A DNA stretch of 64,000 nucleotides from NCBI GenBank assembly GCA_947646735.1, contig CANTFK010000673.1, positions 62,001 to 126,000 of the forward strand. Reading direction: 5' to 3'. The notes beneath the pieces were generated by a model that was not told where the DNA came from, made no database searches, and worked only from the letters and a program-made list of their open reading frames with translations. Origin of the DNA: Peronospora farinosa (Eukaryota; Oomycota; Peronosporomycetes; Peronosporales; Peronosporaceae). The translations under genes and the position numbers were made by a program. This document shows positions 53,732-63,186 of this stretch, one piece after another; position 1 is the stretch's first letter; each line of letters begins with the position of its first letter.

Positions 53732-56149
53732 CTAGTCATCAGGGAACCGACGGTGCAACCACTGGATAAGATGCCTGAAGACACTTTCTTTTTCAGGCTC
53801 TTCATACACCAAGTGAAATAGACCGTCAAATAGTTTAAATTCCTTGTCAAAATTCCCCATCGTAGTAAAGAATTTAACAGCCGCCTGCTGGTCGGAGATA
53901 CCATCAGCGGATCCTGCGAGAAAAAGCATCGGGACCGCGCAAAATGCGCTACTGGGGTCTGTTATGCGCTCGTCTTCCTGCAGCTTAATCATAGCCTGCA
54001 GTGATTCGTGCCCAGTTCGCGTCGTCATCATGTCCATGGAAGTTAGCGGGTCTGCTTTGAACCTCCTTAAAAACTTTGGATCACGGCAAAGTAGATCGTA
54101 ATGAATAGCAGGCACTAGCTTCGCCGTCGGCATAACTGCCGCCAACGGTTTTGCTAGCTTTGATTCTGCCCAAAGCAGTGGGTTCCAGGTTACGCCAATG
54201 GTAGGCGAACCCCAAACAGCAGCGTGGAAGTGGTGCTCTCCTGATAAAATAGTGTGAATGCCGATTAATGAGCCAAAGGAAGTACCTGCAACGATCAGGG
54301 GCAATTCAGGAAGCAAGGCCATGTCAGGGTCGCTCTCTTGGCCGTGAAAGTGGTAACGCTGGTGATGCTTTCGCCAATATCGAAGCGCATCCGTGTAGAG
54401 TGAACGCTTCACAAACGTGATAAAGTCGTTCGTATCCTCCACGAGATGAGTAAAGTCACTGATGTGCGCGCGCGTCCTTTGCTGATCAAGGTCGCTCACA
54501 CCGTGATTGAGCAAATCGTAAGTAATCACACCAAAGCCTTCTCTGCACAAACGCTCGTACATGTTTACGTTTCGGCGGCAGTGGTCACCAAGACCATGCA
54601 AATAAAGCACAACGCCGCGCAGTGGCATCTTCTCCGGCGGAAAGAGGGAAAAGTAGAACAGCGTCTGATTTCGTCTGTTCAAAAACCTGCCCTCGTAATG
54701 GCGTAGGCGCAGGGGTGCCTCGGGAGCACTTATCCGAAGCTGGTATTCGGACGCAATTGCAGGAAAAATTGATGCTGTCGGTGAACGAGAGGGAATCGGA
54801 TCTCCACTAGAAGCGGCTGTTGGTGACTTCTTGGTTAAAAGCACAGTTGATCGCATACGTGGTGAATCTCGTGGGCTCGACAACAAACGAGATGATGGCT
54901 GCAGCTTGTCTCTTGATGATGGCTTCACAAAAGACAGCACCTTCGAGTTCAGCGTGGCAGGCAAATTTGATTCCGAACATGAAGCGAGTTGACATTGTCC
55001 ATCAGGGTAGCTGCTTGACGCCGAACGCTGTAGCGGGAGAGGACTCGCATCTTTAAATGCTCGTAGCCGACGATCTTCGACAGATTCGTTCTCAGAGAAA
55101 GATGCAAGCGAGTTCGGCGGTGAGAACGAGTTTGCGCGGCCAGGACTCGTAGCTTCAAAATCATGAGACGGCATACCATGATGCACTCGCTCTTCAGCGG
55201 AGGTTTGTTCAGAGCTTGAGTATGAACTCGGGATATCGTCCCCGACCGGACAGCTCGGTCTTCGGAACGGCGGCATCTGGCACTTTCCATGGACTTCGAA
55301 TGATGAGGAGGACACGGAACGACATCTTTCTTGTGATCTCGAACGTGATTGTGATGCGTGACAAAACTCTTTCCTCCAGCGACACTCATACTTGTCGTTA
55401 GAAGAAGACGAAAGAATGAAGTTTAGTCTCGCAGACGATTTTGACCGAGGCCTTTCATCCGGTGAATTGTACAACGGTGACTGATAACGTTCACCCTTGG
55501 ATGTAGCAGACGCCTTTGACTGACAAATCGATAAAGTGTTTAAGTCAGTGTCGCTAGACTGTAAGGTTGTATTTCGACGAGACGGTCTCCCATAATAGTC
55601 ATACCGTTCTTGTTCTTCCTCTAAGGACGAGAAGTTGGACGAATTGAAACGTAATTCCGAGCGCGATGGGATGGAGCGACGGGTTCGTGCATATTTATCC
55701 AACGTCTCGCGATATCTTGTACGAGAATCAGATGACTGGTTTAATGGGGAACCTGCACGAGAATTGGATGACTGGTTCGATGGGGGACCTGCACAAGGAC
55801 TTTGCAATTGATTTTGTAAAGTCTTCGAGTTGTGGTACTCGTCCGATGATGAGGAGGTCGTTGACGTTGAGCTGGAAACTGACCCGGACTTTGACTTGGA
55901 CTCTTGATCTGACGGTACGAGGGCATTGCAATCTTGTGTGGACCTTCGAGGTCGTTCCTTCATCTCCTCGATAAAGCTGTCGTTGTTGGGTTGAATATCG
56001 TCCGGATGTTTTTCCCATTCGCTAAGACGTGACTCACGCATATTCGCTGGTTCCTCTACGATAACGGACATTGCAAGCGTCTTACGGCCGGCGGCATGGA
56101 GACGTTGCGTCCTGCTGTTCTTTGCTGGTCCCTTCCTACAGAGGGTCAT
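53732..56149 (-). CDS. Alpha/beta hydrolase with long disordered N-terminus, copy B (805 aa)
   Basis: The first ATG in frame is at 56149. The catalytic part begins at LRLRHYEGRFLNRRNQ (about 478) and keeps LHGLGDHCRR, YDLLNHGVS, GTSFGS with Ser about 624, LFLAGSADGISD and FDGLFHLVYEEPEKE. It is closer to copy C than to copy A in the acid-loop sequence (SADGI). The ~475-residue N-terminal region is Ser/Arg-rich, with many RSxS strings and an asparagine/serine repeat (GPPSNQSSNSRAGSPLNQSS), and shares no obvious sequence with the tail of copy A. That region is likely disordered and may be phosphorylated. Substrate unknown. Confidence 0.82.
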   Translation of the reverse strand: MTLCRKGPAKNSRTQRLHAAGRKTLAMSVIVEEPANMRESRLSEWEKHPDDIQPNNDSFIEEMKERPRRSTQDCNALVPSDQESKSKSGSVSSSTSTTSSSSDEYHNSKTLQNQLQSPCAGPPSNQSSNSRAGSPLNQSSDSRTRYRETLDKYARTRRSIPSRSELRFNSSNFSSLEEEQERYDYYGRPSRRNTTLQSSDTDLNTLSICQSKASATSKGERYQSPLYNSPDERPRSKSSARLNFILSSSSNDKYECRWRKEFCHASQSRSRSQERCRSVSSSSFEVHGKCQMPPFRRPSCPVGDDIPSSYSSSEQTSAEERVHHGMPSHDFEATSPGRANSFSPPNSLASFSENESVEDRRLRAFKDASPLPLQRSASSSYPDGQCQLASCSESNLPATLNSKVLSFVKPSSRDKLQPSSRLLSSPRDSPRMRSTVLLTKKSPTAASSGDPIPSRSPTASIFPAIASEYQLRISAPEAPLRLRHYEGRFLNRRNQTLFYFSLFPPEKMPLRGVVLYLHGLGDHCRRNVNMYERLCREGFGVITYDLLNHGVSDLDQQRTRAHISDFTHLVEDTNDFITFVKRSLYTDALRYWRKHHQRYHFHGQESDPDMALLPELPLIVAGTSFGSLIGIHTILSGEHHFHAAVWGSPTIGVTWNPLLWAESKLAKPLAAVMPTAKLVPAIHYDLLCRDPKFLRRFKADPLTSMDMMTTRTGHESLQAMIKLQEDERITDPSSAFCAVPMLFLAGSADGISDQQAAVKFFTTMGNFDKEFKLFDGLFHLVYEEPEKESVFRHLIQWLHRRFPDD

Positions 56150-56161
56150 CGATTTTTGCAA

Positions 56162-56841
56162 TAGAGGCTTTAATGGACTGAGCTTGTAATAGGAGATGGG
56201 ACGAACCAGAGGAATATAGATTAGTTAAGAAAAGGTATCAGTTATGACAGTAATACTATCGACAAGTGTATTATATACATTATTACTATTGTTAACTTAC
56301 TATACAGTATTAACGCAATACTCATGACAAAATTCGTGAATCTCTCGCTTTGATACAGTAAAAGACGTCGTCGCATTTTAAGAGTTTTGTCCGTGTTGGC
56401 GGGACACAGTTGCTGCGCTTGTAAATGTGCTGCTCTGGATGGGATCGGACGAATACATTGATAGAAGGAGAGTTTACAAAAAAAACACTCATCAATGTGG
56501 TCTTCCGATTAAAATCTCCACTCATCAATGTGGTCTTCTGATCCCACCCGGAGCAGCAAATTTAAAGCGCAGACACTGCTGCCGGCCTACTGTATGCTCA
56601 TTCATTGTTAATTGGTTCACGGCTTGTTCGTTGCGTGGCACTCGCAGTAATATCGCTCTTGGTCGCTAGAATCGGCATTGTAGTTTTTTTTGGCGTACTG
56701 CAAATTAATTCGTCGACACGCAACTCAAAGCAGCAGCAGGGTCAGTATCTTGATGACGTAGTGATTTGTCAACCAACTTCATGCCCGTCGTCGGTCCCAC
56801 GCATTCAATTTGGGCGGCTGGACACAGAGCATCACGTGCAG
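56162..56841. other. Intergenic with a short direct repeat
   Basis: A 24-bp unit beginning CACTCATCAATGTGGTCTTC occurs at 56486-56509 and 56519-56542. The plus-strand frame at 56605-56988 has no ATG start and overlaps the hydrolase remnant, so it was not accepted. Confidence 0.4.
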
Positions 56842-57258
56842 CTATACAAAAGCAATCCGATGGCGTGCCGAAATAGTCAAATGAGTGGACGAGTGGCCGC
56901 TCTGCGGGAGATAAAGTTGTTGGCGATCACAACGAAGCTGCCTGCGTGGCCTCGTGGCTGTCAAAATCCTGGTACCATGGTTCACTAGGTCCTTCTTCAC
57001 ACACTCATACAGTGACACAGTAATCACCCAGACAACACGACGCCTTGCAGCGTGCGGGTTGGGAGGTAGGTAGAGCGAAACGTAGGAGAGCATTTGACCG
57101 TGAAGGTTCTCGAACCTACCTTTAAAGTGACACAGTCTCAGTGGTATGTAAAACGCCAAGGAAGACACGGAAGACTCGGGAGACGACGATGACGGTGATG
57201 ACCACGTGCGTCGACATGGGTCACTTGCAGCGCTTAAGAAAGGACCAGCACCGGCCAA
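56842..57258 (-). pseudogene. Remnant of a fourth alpha/beta hydrolase
   Basis: The frame retains LRLCHFKGRFENLHGQ and VSLYLPP, matching LRLRHYEGRFLNRRNQ and FSLFPP of copies A-C. It then jumps, with a deletion of the oxyanion-loop region, to VITVSLYECVKKDLVNHGT, a scrambled match to the segment before the nucleophile. The GxSxG elbow, acid and His are missing. It is thus a decayed fourth member of the cluster, on the same strand as A and B. Confidence 0.65.
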
Positions 57259-57683
57259 TGAAGTGCTGTTATGGACACAAATCCAGTAGTCCGCGTCTAC
57301 ATCGAAGACGGAGAATGAACAAATGTGGCTTCAGCTAGGTACTGACAGTCACCTCCACCCGAATAACCGTCCACTGCTGCATATTCAAACATAACAAGCT
57401 GCAAACGAGCGCTGCCCTTTTGTTCCAAGCGCAATGTTGGGGCTTACCATCTTGACGAGGTCGGAGCAGCTTTGGCTAGTTTGCCATACCCCTGTGTCAA
57501 GCCCGTCAACGTCCATTAAGAAGCACTGTAAACGCGACAACCTACTATACGTCTCCGTTTCTATGGCTCGTACGCGACACTCAAATCTCTAACGCAGCAA
57601 CACGTCGACGACGTCAACAAGCTCGTTTTCTTATCTTTATGCTCATTGGATCGAGCCAACTTTGCTGCACCCAAGTGCAAAAA
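57259..57683. other. Intergenic within the hydrolase cluster
   Basis: No gene recognised. The stretch may contain the decayed 5' part of the pseudogene's tail. Confidence 0.3.
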
Positions 57684-58342
57684 AGGTAAGGTATTTACTA
57701 GAGAGAGAGAGAGAGAAGAACAGACCGTCTATTTCAAACATTAAGGATTGGCAAGATGTCTGGAGTGCTTCTACCAGGACTTCGTCATTCTTCGCCTCGC
57801 TGGCTCAATCTGCTGGCTCGAGACGTCGGGCGTCACGGGGGACACTCCGAAAAGGGCACGTGGAATCGGGTATCCAGCCCAAGGTGTAAACAGTGGCTTA
57901 ATGATCGCAACAAGCGCCGGGCACCACACCGATCAGTCCCGATCGACCGCTGATGCACCTGGACGAGCCGATCAATTCACGTTCTTGGCAAGTTCACTTC
58001 GTGGGACCGAGATTCGCGCTCAGCGATCGAATCGGCGTCTTGAAGGCTGACGTAGAATAGCAGGAACTATTGGGGAAAGAGGGAATGATAACCGCGGTCG
58101 TCGATCCTCTCCCCCCGGGGGTAACAGGGTTGGTGCTCCCCTTACGGTTCGCACGCTGCGCTTGCCCCCCATAGCGCACGCAGCAGAGGGAATACCTCCC
58201 CCCTCTTATCCTGGGCCTCCCGTTGGAGGGACTTCCCGCCCTGGTCGGAGGGGGCCGGTTGACCGGCTCTTTGAAGGTCTTCGTCTCTTGGCCGTTGTTG
58301 CTCGAAGGCGCGAATTGGGAAGTTAGGTAAGGTATTTACTAG
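57684..58342 (-). mobile_element. Short retroposon (623 bp) with 18-bp target duplications
   Basis: A perfect 18-bp direct repeat, AGGTAAGGTATTTACTAG, flanks the insert at 57684-57701 and 58325-58342. At the left the insert starts with (AG)n followed by GAA, so read on the minus strand it ends in a (CT)n tail, as expected of a LINE or SINE 3' end. The body is GC-rich and contains frames rich in Arg, Gly and Pro (for example 57994-58179 on the minus strand), perhaps a fragment of a LINE first ORF. No reverse transcriptase is present. It is either a 5'-truncated LINE or a SINE-like element. Confidence 0.7.
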
Positions 58343-59242
58343 CACGCACACGTAAGTCTTCCTCGCAATGAGATTTGTAGCAAACGTACGTTTCCATACC
58401 AACACTGTCTACTGGATTTTAAGTGTAGGTCGGCATCTCACATGCTGCATCTAAGAAATCTGGGTTCGTCACAGCATTTTGTAGCCAGCGGCGCCATGTT
58501 GCTCTGTGAGAGTATGTCGTTTGTACCCCGGAGGAGGTGCCTACCATCGTAGGTGCTCGTTGAACTCAGGGACCACGTCAGCTATTGCAGGTGACGAACA
58601 ATTCGCACATGGCCGCGTGTCCGGAGGAAGAGGTGTAGTGACTCACGCCAGAATTGAACATGTGGTACGTATCGGCCTCGCACAGCCGTTCAAACAGGAA
58701 GATACAGATAGATATATTACCGGCCCTTGTGCTGCTTTTCCAGAGGGGCATCGCATGTCGCTTGTCTCCAAATACATATCCGGAGTTTGCATCTCCTATG
58801 GATCTGCCTTCTCGAAAGACTCCGGCTAAATCGATGGTTATGACGCCAGTCTGCAGTGACCAAATGGTATTAGACAGGTCATCAAGCTGAGCTAAATTGT
58901 TGTCAACGAGAGCTGACTTAGCATAGATCAAGCAGGTGTATGTCCTTGGACAACAAGCGTACAAACAACAAGTTTGCTTACGATATTTGCAAAGGTCGAC
59001 GTAGTCAAAATGTCTTCTCGACAAACGAGAGAGCATTCTGACTTACGCTAGAGTTCAGCTAGCGTTTGTCCGTCCGTCTATCAAATCACTTGCACCATGT
59101 CACCATCGCGCTTTTGTCTGGTCTCGCGTAGCCGGGGCTTCATTATAACGAGTCGGAAATGTTTGACAACTGAGCAAGCGGACATCCAGATCCCAGCTGT
59201 TCCAGAAATAACGCGCTGACAAATGCAAACATTCGCGCAAAA
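58343..59242. other. Intergenic; possible decayed Copia protease segment
   Basis: On the plus strand from about 58560 a frame reads NSGTTSAIAGDE, similar to the DSGA(T/S) active-site region of Copia proteases. Later short pieces in other frames are compatible with the adjacent region. Stops and shifts interrupt it. An opposite-strand 152-codon frame (58578-59036) covers the same bases and was not accepted. Confidence 0.3.
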
Positions 59243-60499
59243 ATGGTGAACTGCCGAGGTCAACCCATTGGAAACAAAGGGCAGTCGAACGACAAACTTG
59301 ACAAACAGCCGTCGAGGTCCATGCGACCATTATATCTGCACAAGCAATCTCCGGATAAGCAGCCCACGATAAAGAAATTTGAATCGGAACCCGATCCGGC
59401 ATCAATCATCGCTATGGCATCGACAGCAGATTTATCGCCTCTGACAATATCGCTAGCTTCGACCAAGTCCTCTTCTACTTCATCATCCGAACAAACGAGA
59501 CCACAAAATATCCTACCATATCTCCGTCCATACGAGGGCAAGTTCAAGAATCGAAGAGAACAATCACTTTACTACTTTGCACTCTTCCCGCCCAAGAAAA
59601 TGCCCATGCGAGGTATCGTATTATGTCTACATGGCATTGGAGATCATTGTAGACGCTATATCCCGCTTTATGAACGTCTGTGCGAGGAGGGGTTTGGTGT
59701 GCTTTCATACGACCTGCTGAACCATGGCGCCAGCGACTTTGATGCTCATAACACCCGAGCACATATCGGCAACTTTCGGTACCTCGTGGACGATACCAAC
59801 ACCTTTATCACGTTTGCAAAGAAGTCCATTTATCCTGATGCACTCAAGTATTGGCGAGAACACCACCATCCTTACCACCCACACGGTCGGTGCAAAAATT
59901 ACGTTGTTGCTCCAGAACTCCCATTGATTATCACAGGGACATCATTTGGTTCGCTCATTGGGCTCCACACTGTACTCACTGGTAAGCACAAATTTCACGC
60001 AGCAGTCTGGGCTTCACCGACAATTGCTGTGTCCTGGACGCCGCTCTTATGGGCCGAATCCAAACTTGCTCGTCCACTCTCGACGCTACTCCCTAAGGCA
60101 AAGGTCGTCCCTGCGATTCAGCATGAATTGCTTTGTCGAGATCCTGCTTTCCTAGAAGATTTTATAACCGATCCGCTTACTTCCATGGACATGATGACTG
60201 TGCGTAGTGGTCATGAATCTTTGCAAGCCATGACTCGACTTCAAAAAGACGAGCGTGTGTCGAACCCCGACAGCTTATTTTGTGCAGTGCCAATGTTATT
60301 TCTAGCGGGCTCAGCCGATGGGATAGCCGATCAACAGGCTGCCATCAAGTTTTTCGCCTCAATGGGAAATCTGGACAAGGAATTTAAATTGTTTGATGGA
60401 TTATTTCACCTCGTGTTTGAAGATCCCGAAAAGGAAGACGTGCTCTCGTACTTTGTTCAGTGGTTGCAACGGCGATTTCCAGTTGAAGCACGGCACTAA
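59243..60499 (+). CDS. Alpha/beta hydrolase, copy C (418 aa)
   Basis: This is the shortest of the three intact paralogues and the only one on the plus strand. The N-terminal tail is just ~90 residues (Lys/Ser-rich). The catalytic domain starts at about 92 (YLRPYEGKFKNRREQ) and has LHGIGDHCRR, YDLLNHGAS, the nucleophile Ser234 in GTSFGS, Asp359 in LFLAGSADGIAD and His389 in FDGLFHLVFEDPEKE, a full triad. A serine hydrolase acting on acyl esters, such as monoacylglycerol or lysophospholipid, is the likely role. The opposite orientation and different tail suggest duplication by more than simple tandem copying. Confidence 0.85.
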   Translation: MVNCRGQPIGNKGQSNDKLDKQPSRSMRPLYLHKQSPDKQPTIKKFESEPDPASIIAMASTADLSPLTISLASTKSSSTSSSEQTRPQNILPYLRPYEGKFKNRREQSLYYFALFPPKKMPMRGIVLCLHGIGDHCRRYIPLYERLCEEGFGVLSYDLLNHGASDFDAHNTRAHIGNFRYLVDDTNTFITFAKKSIYPDALKYWREHHHPYHPHGRCKNYVVAPELPLIITGTSFGSLIGLHTVLTGKHKFHAAVWASPTIAVSWTPLLWAESKLARPLSTLLPKAKVVPAIQHELLCRDPAFLEDFITDPLTSMDMMTVRSGHESLQAMTRLQKDERVSNPDSLFCAVPMLFLAGSADGIADQQAAIKFFASMGNLDKEFKLFDGLFHLVFEDPEKEDVLSYFVQWLQRRFPVEARH

Positions 60500-61547
60500 A
60501 ATACGTATGCATATTGGAAACAGGTGCCATTGTTCAATACTTATCTATCATAGTGGCGTAAGCTTGGTCTGGTATTTTATATAAAATACCGAAATAAACC
60601 ATATCCCGTCGAGTAATATATTCTGATCCGAGCCTACAAAGTAATACTAAAAATCTGCTAGATGATGCTACTATATCACTATTTAGAGGACATTAATACT
60701 CTACAAGCCTGTACTGAGAACTACGCTGATGTTTATTATTCGAAATGCTTTTTCATATCGTTTAAAGCCCGATTTACGATTACTCAGTGCATCATGTACC
60801 GTAGGTAGGAACAAAAAAGCTTGACAATCCATTGAAGTCGCTTTGTAAATCGATGATACTATTTGTCGACTACGTACTGTTGTCATCGTGACTAAACGTG
60901 ATACGGCCTGTCTTTGTCGTTGCAGTCTTTGTCAGTTGGCTCGTCAGATATTATGGCTTAACAGCATGACTTCTTATTGTATGAAGAACCAAAAGTTACA
61001 GTTGATCTTGGTACCAATGTTATGTACATTAGGTTGCAGCACTACAGCATCGATAGTAGCATTGAACCGCATCAGTTACTGACTCTTTGACAGGTCATCC
61101 TCCAGAGACAAATGGCTTTCTTCCATTCAATTTTGCGATTTAACTGAAAATTGCTCTCACTCACTTCCAAGTCCATAACGCAATCACGCAGCAGCAAACC
61201 AGAAGTTCACAACCGAGAAAATGCTTGAGCACTTGGCAGAATTGTGTAAGAAATTACAGCAAAAGCCCGTAGGATTGCATATGAGGAGATAACCAACATC
61301 AAGGGTAAGCATCGTTTCTTTTTACCTTTAGTTTGCTTGAAAATAACAATTGAACTAATCGACTTAATCTCATGCACAGTGCATGGTGTTAGACGTTTGG
61401 TTCTATTACTTTCTGATTTTACCATGGTCGGGCACCAAGAGATAATACACCTCCGGCATAGTATCTCTCGGCAGAGCACAAAAGTGTGCGTTTTTAAAAG
61501 CTGTAGATATCACGCATTGTATATTATAGGTAAGGTATGAGTAAAAT
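60500..61547. other. Intergenic, no gene seen
   Basis: AT-rich sequence with short frames only. A 64-codon frame at 60888 is faintly similar in pattern to Copia RNase H but too weak to call. Confidence 0.35.
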
Positions 61548-63080
61548 TGTAACATAATATCTGCTTACACGTAAACCCTAAGTAATATACTTAATGTAAG
61601 GTCTAAAAGTATCCATGATTACTTTTGACCTGCCAATTGGGTGCGATACACAAATGTGATCCACCCTCGTGCATGTGATATCCATCAATCTATTTACATG
61701 GGAAGGGATGACGCTAGTTGAAGCTAGGCATCGCGACGTCTCAGAAGGACGTCAGTTGCGATCTGAAATCTACATTTAAGATCATACGACAGGATACGCT
61801 TCTAAAGACTCGCGTATCCGATCTATCTATCTAATATATCTATATATATATATGTATATATAGCCAATCAGTAGTTAAGCATATATTTAATTATAATTAA
61901 TTAAATATAGCTCAGTCTTGAATTTACTTAAACATACGCACCACGCACGAGAAGCCGAAAAGCTTCTGCGTGACGTCGGTGACTTCTTGTTTAGAAGTCC
62001 GTTGCGCTCTCGCTTAAGCGAGAGGCAACTGGTGATACGACTGCTTAAGCAGTCGACCAATCTCCTAACCACCCTCGCACGCGATGTAAGACGGTCTAAC
62101 CGCTTCCTCGCTTGTGCTGAAGGTGTGCGCTAAGTAGCACGAGGCAAATTCGTAGAATTGCCCGTCTACACTTTGTAGCACCAGTAGTCCTTCCCACGAC
62201 CCGTCTCTCTGAGCGTTCGTGTGGTTGAGATGGTCCTTAATATGGACTGGAGTGAATTCCCTCACCTCTCCCAACACCATAGGGAGTTGGCAGAGCATTT
62301 GGTGCAGGGACTTGGTGAACAAGACTTGACCAACCTCTTGTATTGTCCTCCTGAGCAACATGTTGCTCAGTTGGAGCAATTCGAGGCGTTTGTGATCGGA
62401 CAGCGTAGAAACGCGTCCGATGTAAGCAGCCAATCAGCGGCTGAGTCCATTTGTAGACGGGCACTTTTACGAAGTTGCCTCGTGCTACTTAGCGCACACC
62501 TTCAGCACAAGCGAGGAAGCGGTTAGACCGTCTTACATCGCGTGCGAGGGTGGTTAGGAGATTGGTCGACTGCTTAAGCAGTCGTATCACCAGTTGCCTC
62601 TCGCTTAAGCGAGAGCGCCACGGACTTCTAAACAAGAAGTCACCGACGTCACGCAGAAGCTTTTCGGCTTCTCGTGCGTGGTGCGTATGTTTAAGTAAAT
62701 TCAAGACTGAGCTATATTTAATTAATTATAACTAAATATATGCTTAACTACTGATTGGCTATATATATATATATATAGATATATATATATATATAGATAG
62801 ATAGATCGGATACGCGAGTCTTTAGAAGCGTATCCTGTCGCATGAGCTTAAATCTAGATTTCAGATCGCAACTGACGTCCTTCTGAGACGTCGCGATGCC
62901 TAGTTTCAACTAGCGTCATCCCTTCCCATGTAAAATAGATTGATGGATATCACATGCACGAGGGTGGATCACATTTGTGTATCGCACCCAATTGGCAGGT
63001 CAAAAGTAATCATAAAAACTTTTAGACATTACATTAAGTAGATTACTTAATGTTTACGTGTAACTAGATGCCCTGTTACA
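61548..63080. repeat. 1.53-kb inverted repeat bounded by TGTAACA and TGTTACA
   Basis: Arms at about 61548-62170 and 62452-63080 are inverted copies of each other (roughly 97% identical by eye, with small indels in a TA-rich tract) around a ~280-bp centre. Arms and centre are packed with perfect palindromes: CTCTCGCTTAAGCGAGAG (62007-62024), CGACTGCTTAAGCAGTCG (62038-62055), CTGAGCAACATGTTGCTCAG (62351-62370), and stem-loops at 61792-61799/61812-61819, 61882-61893/61898-61909 and 61981-61987/61993-61999. The right end, GATGCCCTGTTACA, resembles the end of the LTR at 32-488. It may be a single long 5' LTR of the element that continues to the right, two facing LTR copies, or a foldback-type element. 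No clear target duplication was found. Confidence 0.75.
62761..62805. repeat. TA/GATA microsatellite
   Basis: A (TA)n tract with interspersed GATA units ends in (GATA)3. It has a shorter counterpart in the left arm at 61821-61862 and is the main length difference between the two arms. Confidence 0.8.
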
Positions 63081-63186
63081 CCATCCCCCGTTTTATAACG
63101 ATGTTTACATTTTGTAAAACATCTCCTAAGAGACAGAGAGACTGGCGAGCCGTTGTAAACGCGCCGCTTTAGTCTGCTCAGTACTC

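Noticed and set aside
56605..56988. 127-codon plus-strand frame with a hydrophobic start that looks like a signal peptide
   Set aside because: It begins without ATG, overlaps the hydrolase pseudogene on the other strand and has no recognisable domain.
58578..59036. 152-codon minus-strand frame
   Set aside because: No family similarity, and the plus strand of the same stretch reads better as a decayed Copia protease region.
62221..62526. 101-codon frame in the centre of the inverted repeat
   Set aside because: Runs into the palindromic right arm and has no known domain; openness may be chance or may reflect an element fragment.
61918..62704. Identical ~71-codon frames in both arms of the inverted repeat
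   Set aside because: Their identity only reflects the inverted duplication; the sequence is a chain of palindromes, not a protein signature.
61548..63080. Inverted repeat as a pure assembly artefact
   Set aside because: The arms differ at scattered bases and in microsatellite length, so they are independent copies; read support would still be useful.
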